From positions 1 to 7,941 of the forward strand of contig JAZQOA010000087.1 of NCBI GenBank assembly GCA_045627605.1: a stretch of 7,941 nucleotides of DNA, in the 5' to 3' direction. The translations under genes and the position numbers were made by a program. This document shows positions 4,877 to 7,941 of the stretch, piece by piece; the first letter of the stretch is position 1, and the number at the start of each line of letters is the position of its first letter. Source of the stretch: RGIG5952 sp045627605. GTDB lineage: Bacteria; Verrucomicrobiota; Kiritimatiellia; RFP12; JAAYLN01. The notes beneath the pieces are model-generated. The model was not told the DNA's origin. It made no database searches and saw only the letters and a program-made list of their open reading frames with translations.

Positions 4877-5383
4877 ATGAACGGTAAAAATTCGCGGGCA
4901 ACAGCCGCCATCCTCGTGGCCGCGGCGCTCCTTTCGGGCTGCGTGACGCAAATCCAGCCCAACAGGCCCGCCTACGTCTACGTGGCGGAAAACGGCGTCG
5001 TGACCTTCATGGGCGACCAAGTCAAGACCGCGGACCTCCCCCAGCGGATGATCCGGGCCGGAGCGAAACCCGAGACGCACATCATGGTCGTCCCGCAGGG
5101 CAACGTCCCGCGCGAGCACCTCAGCAAAATCGTGATGGACTGCGGTGAAAAGGGGCTTCCCAACTGCACGATCCGCGAGCCGCGCAAGATCACGGTGCTG
5201 ACGGGGAAGGACGCTGAACGCGCCCGCATCGAAGCCGAAAAAAACGCCAAGCCCAAGGGCGTCGCGGGAAATGTCCGCACCGTCCGCAAAGCCTCCCGCG
5301 CAACCCCTCCGCCCCCGCCATTCGGAAACCTCCCCCCGCCGGGACAACCCGGAAAGCTTCCGCCGCCCCCGCCGGGACAATAG
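4877..5383 (+). CDS. Lipoprotein with an ExbD/TolR-like periplasmic domain and Pro-rich tail
   Basis: The protein has 168 residues. A basic N-terminus, a hydrophobic stretch and the lipobox L19-S20-G21-C22 make it a lipoprotein. The residue after Cys is Val, not Asp, so outer-membrane sorting is likely if Lol rules hold here. Residues about 31-104 read like the periplasmic domain of ExbD/TolR: a strand with x-V-x-x-x-G-x-V (AYVYVAENGVVTFMGDQV), an amphipathic helix, a second strand (ETHIMVVPQGNVPREHL) and a helix (SKIVMDCGEKGLPNCTIRE). The ExbD transmembrane helix is absent. A charged linker (about 110-140) leads to a Pro/Gly tail (144-168), as in TonB-type spacers. C89 and C97 could form a disulfide. 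AAGGGGG (4861-4867) precedes the ATG by 9 bases, and the in-frame ATG at 4745 inside the permease gene is rejected. The lipoprotein call is firm; ExbD similarity is judged by eye. Confidence 0.75.
   Translation: MNGKNSRATAAILVAAALLSGCVTQIQPNRPAYVYVAENGVVTFMGDQVKTADLPQRMIRAGAKPETHIMVVPQGNVPREHLSKIVMDCGEKGLPNCTIREPRKITVLTGKDAERARIEAEKNAKPKGVAGNVRTVRKASRATPPPPPFGNLPPPGQPGKLPPPPPGQ
5333..5380 (+). repeat. 15-base direct repeat coding for a PPPGQ repeat
   Basis: CCCCCGCCGGGACAA occurs at 5333-5347 and 5366-5380. It encodes the repeated Pro-Pro-Pro-Gly-Gln at the lipoprotein's C-terminus. The second copy's GGGA (5374-5377) is also the only ribosome-site-like sequence before the TPR gene start at 5390. 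The repeat probably arose by slippage or duplication in the Pro-rich tail. Confidence 0.6.
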
Positions 5384-5389
5384 CGCAAA

Positions 5390-6448
5390 ATGCGGATTTC
5401 GCCGATATTCGCCGTTGTTCTTCCCGTCGCGCTGGCACTTGCGGGCGATCCACCGCCCGCCCCCCTGCCGGAGGCCGGCTACGCCCGTGCCGTGGCGCTC
5501 GAACACGAGGGCAAGTTGCTTGACGCCGACGGCGCCTACGGGCAGCTGCTCTCATCCGCCGTACCGGCGAACGAGGCATCCGCCGCCTTCCGCGACAAGC
5601 TGCTCCTCGGCCGGGCGCGGACGCTGTACCGCGACAACCTCCCCAGCAGCGCCCTGGCCGTGCTGGACGATGTCTCGGCCGACGACTCCGGCGAGGCGAC
5701 CTACCTGAAGGTGCTCTCCCTCGCGAAGCTCGGCGAAAACGACAAGGCGGCGCTCGTCGCCGGGGATTTTCTCGAAACGCGGATTTCGCCGACAAACGAA
5801 GTCCCCCCCTTTGCGGCGGAAATACGCTTCTGGCTGGCGGCCTTCAGCTACCGGAACGGGGACTTCGCCAACGCCGAGCGCAGATTCCTCAAGTTCGCGG
5901 AATACCACCCCGACCACGCCTCGGCCCCAGGGGCCCGCCTCCTGGCCGGCGCCGCCGCATTCAAGCTGCGCGACTACGCCGTCGCCGCGCAGCACTTCGT
6001 CTCGCTGGTCAAGGCGCACCCCGAAGACCCCCGCGTCCCCCTCGCCCGCTTTCTCCAGGCGAAGGCCCTGCTCAATTTGGCGCGATTCGAAGACGCCGTC
6101 CTGGTGCTGGACGATTTGCTCGAAAGGTTTCCCGACGCCGCCTTCGCGGTCGAAGCCTGCCTGCTCCGCGGAGACGCGCTGAGGGCGGCCTCCGGCGGCA
6201 CGGACCACTTCAGGGAGGCCGCCGTTTCCTACGCGACCGCACTTGTCAAAAGCGGCATAACGCCCGACCAGGCGGCCCTGTGCTCGCGAAAACTCGCGAA
6301 ATGCCAGGCCGAGGCCGGCGACGAAGCGGCGGCGCGGGCGACGATCGCCCAGTTTTCGCAGATCGACCGCGACGGCGCCCAGGCGCTGCAAAACGAACTT
6401 TTCGGCAATTTCCCCGGAACGAAACTTGAAAAGGGCAAAGAGCAATGA
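5390..6448 (+). CDS. Exported TPR-repeat protein (CpoB/YbgF- or BamD-like)
   Basis: The protein has 352 residues. A Sec signal peptide is visible at 1-18 (RISPIFAVVLPVALALA), with likely cleavage after A18, so it should be periplasmic. Helical repeats follow. Three clear TPR units end in the usual h-P-D/E: FWLAAFSYRNGDFANAERRF through YHPDH (147-176), RLLAGAAAFKLRDYAVAAQHF through HPED (183-213) and RFLQAKALLNLARFEDAVLVL through FPDA (220-250). Weaker helix pairs occur before (about 30-130) and after (about 270-325). Such proteins scaffold envelope complexes; CpoB, for example, is encoded with Tol-Pal. That, and the ExbB/ExbD genes right behind it, suggest it couples this stator to another envelope partner. 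It lies 6 bases after the lipoprotein stop, has a poor ribosome site, and its stop overlaps the next ATG. Confidence 0.82.
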   Translation: MRISPIFAVVLPVALALAGDPPPAPLPEAGYARAVALEHEGKLLDADGAYGQLLSSAVPANEASAAFRDKLLLGRARTLYRDNLPSSALAVLDDVSADDSGEATYLKVLSLAKLGENDKAALVAGDFLETRISPTNEVPPFAAEIRFWLAAFSYRNGDFANAERRFLKFAEYHPDHASAPGARLLAGAAAFKLRDYAVAAQHFVSLVKAHPEDPRVPLARFLQAKALLNLARFEDAVLVLDDLLERFPDAAFAVEACLLRGDALRAASGGTDHFREAAVSYATALVKSGITPDQAALCSRKLAKCQAEAGDEAAARATIAQFSQIDRDGAQALQNELFGNFPGTKLEKGKEQ

Positions 6449-7110
6449 ACGCCAACATCTTCAGCGAAGGCGGCCCCGTCTTCATCGTCATCCTCGCCTG
6501 CGGCGTCGGCGCCGTGGCCGTCTTCTTCGAGCGCCTCATCTACCTCCACAAGGCGCGCATCCGCTTCAGCGATTTTCTCGGCGGCATCTTCAACATCCTT
6601 GAAAAGGGAAAAATCCGCGAGGCCATTTCGATTTGCGACGAAGTCCCCGGTCCCGTCGCGCGCCTCATGCACAGCGCGCTCATGCACCGCGACGAATCGC
6701 GCGAAGGGCTGAGAATCGTCCTCGACAACGCCGGGCGCGCCGAAATCGCCCGCATGGAACGCCGCCTCACCATCCTCTCGACCATCATCCAGGCGACCCC
6801 GCTGCTCGGTCTTCTCGGCGGTCTGCTCGGCATTCTGAAGACCGTCGTCGTCATGCGCGCGCAATTGCCCATCGTGCAGACGGTCGACCTGACAAGCGGA
6901 CTGCTCCTCTCGCTCGTCACCGCCATCGCGGGTCTTGTCGTGGCCATCCCGTCGTATGTCATGTTCAACATCCTCGTCGTCCGCATCGACCGCATCGTCC
7001 TCGACATGGAGCAGGCCACGGCCGACATCCTCGCCTTCATGATCCGCATGCCGTCGGTCCCCCGGGCGCAGGAGACGGATGCGGACGCCCCCGCGCAGGA
7101 GACGCTCTAA
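6445..7110 (+). CDS. ExbB/TolQ-like stator protein with altered pore residues
   Basis: The protein has 221 residues and three membrane helices at about 10-28, 112-136 and 150-178, with a cytoplasmic domain between helices 1 and 2, as in ExbB/TolQ/MotA-type proteins. Family sequence is clear: FFERLIYLHKARIRF (27-41), ATPLLGLLGGLLGILKTV (117-134) and SLVTAIAGLVVAIPSYVMFN (156-175). In E. coli ExbB the pore carries T148 (GLFGTVWG), E176 and T181 (ATAIGL). Aligned by hand, these are G126, L155 and A160 here, though T159 next to A160 might stand in for T181. The acidic tail (210-221) is poorly structured. It should form the inner-membrane pentamer around the ExbD-like partner. AAGGG (6431-6435) lies 9 bases upstream. 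The start overlaps the TPR stop (ATGA) and its own stop directly abuts the ExbD-like start. Family is sure; proton conduction is doubtful. Confidence 0.87.
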   Translation: MNANIFSEGGPVFIVILACGVGAVAVFFERLIYLHKARIRFSDFLGGIFNILEKGKIREAISICDEVPGPVARLMHSALMHRDESREGLRIVLDNAGRAEIARMERRLTILSTIIQATPLLGLLGGLLGILKTVVVMRAQLPIVQTVDLTSGLLLSLVTAIAGLVVAIPSYVMFNILVVRIDRIVLDMEQATADILAFMIRMPSVPRAQETDADAPAQETL

Positions 7111-7605
7111 ATGCAGGGGCAGAACTCCAACCAGTGGATCGCCTGGCGCGAAAACCCGCACAGCGCCCGCTACCGCCTGCACCACGGCATCAGCGGCGTC
7201 TTCCTGCAGATCGTGCCCTGGCTCAACGTCTTCCTGGTCATCGCGCTCTTCCTCATCGTCTCGAAGCGCGTGACCGTGGCCCCCGGCATCCTCTTCGACC
7301 TCCCCGCCGCCCCGCTTTCCGAAGGCATGCGCGACATGCAAAGCGCCGTCCTGCTCGTCCCGAGCCCCGGCGAACCCGCCCTCGCCTTCTTCAACGACAT
7401 CCGCTACCGCATCGACGACGACGGCGAATGCGGGCGTCTCTCTTCCGCGCTGCGCCTTTCCCGCGAGCAAAACGGCTGGGGCGGGATCGTGCTCTACGCG
7501 GCGGCCGACGTCGCACACGGCGATGTCATCCGCTTCGTCAACGCCGCCCGCCAGGCGGGCGTCGCGGAAATCAACGTGGCGGCCAACCCCTCGTCCGCGG
7601 AGTGA
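7111..7605 (+). CDS. ExbD/TolR-like protein with Asn at the proton-carrying Asp position
   Basis: The protein has 164 residues: a cytoplasmic N-tail (1-29), one helix (about 30-51) and a periplasmic domain (about 75-158). The helix reads IVPWLNVFLVIALFLIVSK (34-52), in register with E. coli ExbD TPFIDVMLVLLIIFMV through the P-x-x-D-V signature. The essential D25 is N39 here. APGILFDLPAAP (58-68) matches the family's post-helix segment. The C-terminal domain has the usual pattern: a strand (SAVLLVPSPG), ALAFFNDIRYRI, IVLYAAADVAHGDVIRFVNAARQAG (126-150) and a final strand AEINVAA. It would pair with the ExbB-like protein as a two-copy plug and periplasmic arm. AGGAG (7097-7101) inside the upstream gene serves as ribosome site 9 bases before the ATG, and TAA touches ATG with no gap. 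The fold is well supported; the Asp loss makes its mechanism unusual. Confidence 0.83.
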   Translation: MQGQNSNQWIAWRENPHSARYRLHHGISGVFLQIVPWLNVFLVIALFLIVSKRVTVAPGILFDLPAAPLSEGMRDMQSAVLLVPSPGEPALAFFNDIRYRIDDDGECGRLSSALRLSREQNGWGGIVLYAAADVAHGDVIRFVNAARQAGVAEINVAANPSSAE

Positions 7606-7612
7606 CAGCGAC

Positions 7613-7941
7613 ATGGCGGCGCCAACCCTCCCGATTTCAAAGGACGTCTTCGGACACTGGGCCGTGGTGGCAACCATCGGCCTCGTCGCCGCCCTCGTCG
7701 CCGCCATCCCGGCCCTGCCCGGCAAAAAGAGCGTTCCGGGCATCCCCCCGGCGACGGCAGCCTACCGCGAAATCAACGGCTGCAACTTCGAGGAACACGT
7801 CCCCGCGCTGATGAAATGTGAAATCGGCCCGGAACTCGAGGAGATCGACCTCGCCATGGACCCGCCGCTGCCGCCCGTCCCCGCCGTCGCGGACGCCACC
7901 GGGACGCAGGACGGCGCCCTTCCCCCAAACGACCAGCCCCA
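7613..7941 (+). CDS. TonB-like energy transducer candidate, C-terminus cut by window edge
   Basis: 109 codons are visible and the frame runs off the edge. A short N-terminus leads into one helix, HWAVVATIGLVAALVAAIPAL (15-35), then a periplasmic segment that becomes Pro-rich (about 84-109: DPPLPPVPAV, ALPPNDQP). TonB has the same plan: a short cytoplasmic end, a single helix beginning near a functional His (S16/H20 in E. coli) and a Pro-rich spacer. H15 followed by WAVVA resembles HGAVVA of E. coli TonB, but the Ser four residues before the His is Asp here. C57 and C69 flank a small acidic segment (NFEEHVPALMK) not usual in TonB. GGAG (7599-7602) lies 10 bases upstream of the ATG, 7 bases after the ExbD-like stop. 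Gene order also fits TonB or TolA. The C-terminal domain that would decide lies outside the window. Confidence 0.6.
   Translation, partial: MAAPTLPISKDVFGHWAVVATIGLVAALVAAIPALPGKKSVPGIPPATAAYREINGCNFEEHVPALMKCEIGPELEEIDLAMDPPLPPVPAVADATGTQDGALPPNDQP

Noticed and set aside
6229..7743. 504-codon open frame on the minus strand opposite the TPR/ExbB/ExbD genes
   Set aside because: Same acidic, His/Asp-rich antisense character, and it crosses four well-supported genes.
1..7941. tRNA, rRNA, CRISPR array, insertion sequence or phage genes
   Set aside because: None seen: no cloverleaf-like sequence, no regularly spaced repeats, no transposase or integrase motifs on either strand.

Overview
The window is GC-rich, tightly packed bacterial chromosome with GC-rich third codon positions. 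It holds one gene fragment on the minus strand at the left edge, an A/T-richer gene-free stretch of about 620 bases, and then eight genes all on the plus strand. Lipoprotein, ExbB/ExbD and TonB-type genes indicate a two-membrane (Gram-negative) cell. Gene style and layout are compatible with the PVC group (Lentisphaerota, Kiritimatiellota, Verrucomicrobiota). No marker gene is present, so that placement is a guess.

Layout. (1) Bases 1-290, minus strand: start of an unrecognised single-pass membrane protein with a good sigma70-type promoter at 335-363. (2) Bases 291-909: no convincing gene. It contains imperfect direct repeats, several hairpins and palindromes, and a clear promoter (TTGACG, 16 bases, TATTAT) just before the first operon. 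(3) Bases 910-3808: three genes joined by ATGA overlaps, encoding an MFS transporter, a family 2 glycosyltransferase and a PhnP-like metallo-beta-lactamase-fold hydrolase. (4) Bases 3809-3909: short gap with an inverted repeat and an extended -10 promoter (TGCTATAAT) so near the next start codon that the mRNA would be almost leaderless. (5) Bases 3910-4842: RbsC-type sugar ABC permease with no ATPase or binding protein beside it. (6) Bases 4877-7941: a run of five genes, cut by the right edge: a lipoprotein with an ExbD/TolR-like domain and Pro-rich tail, an exported TPR protein, an ExbB/TolQ-like protein, an ExbD/TolR-like protein, and the start of a TonB-like protein.

The last block is the most interesting part. 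It resembles a Tol-Pal or TonB energising system, with stator, transducer, TPR partner and lipoprotein. By hand alignment, the residues that carry or line the proton path in the classical systems are replaced: the ExbD transmembrane Asp is Asn, and in ExbB the two pore Thr positions and the TM3 Glu are Gly, Ala and Leu. The same cluster also carries a second ExbD-like domain that is lipid-anchored instead of membrane-spanning. It may therefore be a variant that does not use the proton path in the known way, or a purely structural envelope-spanning complex.
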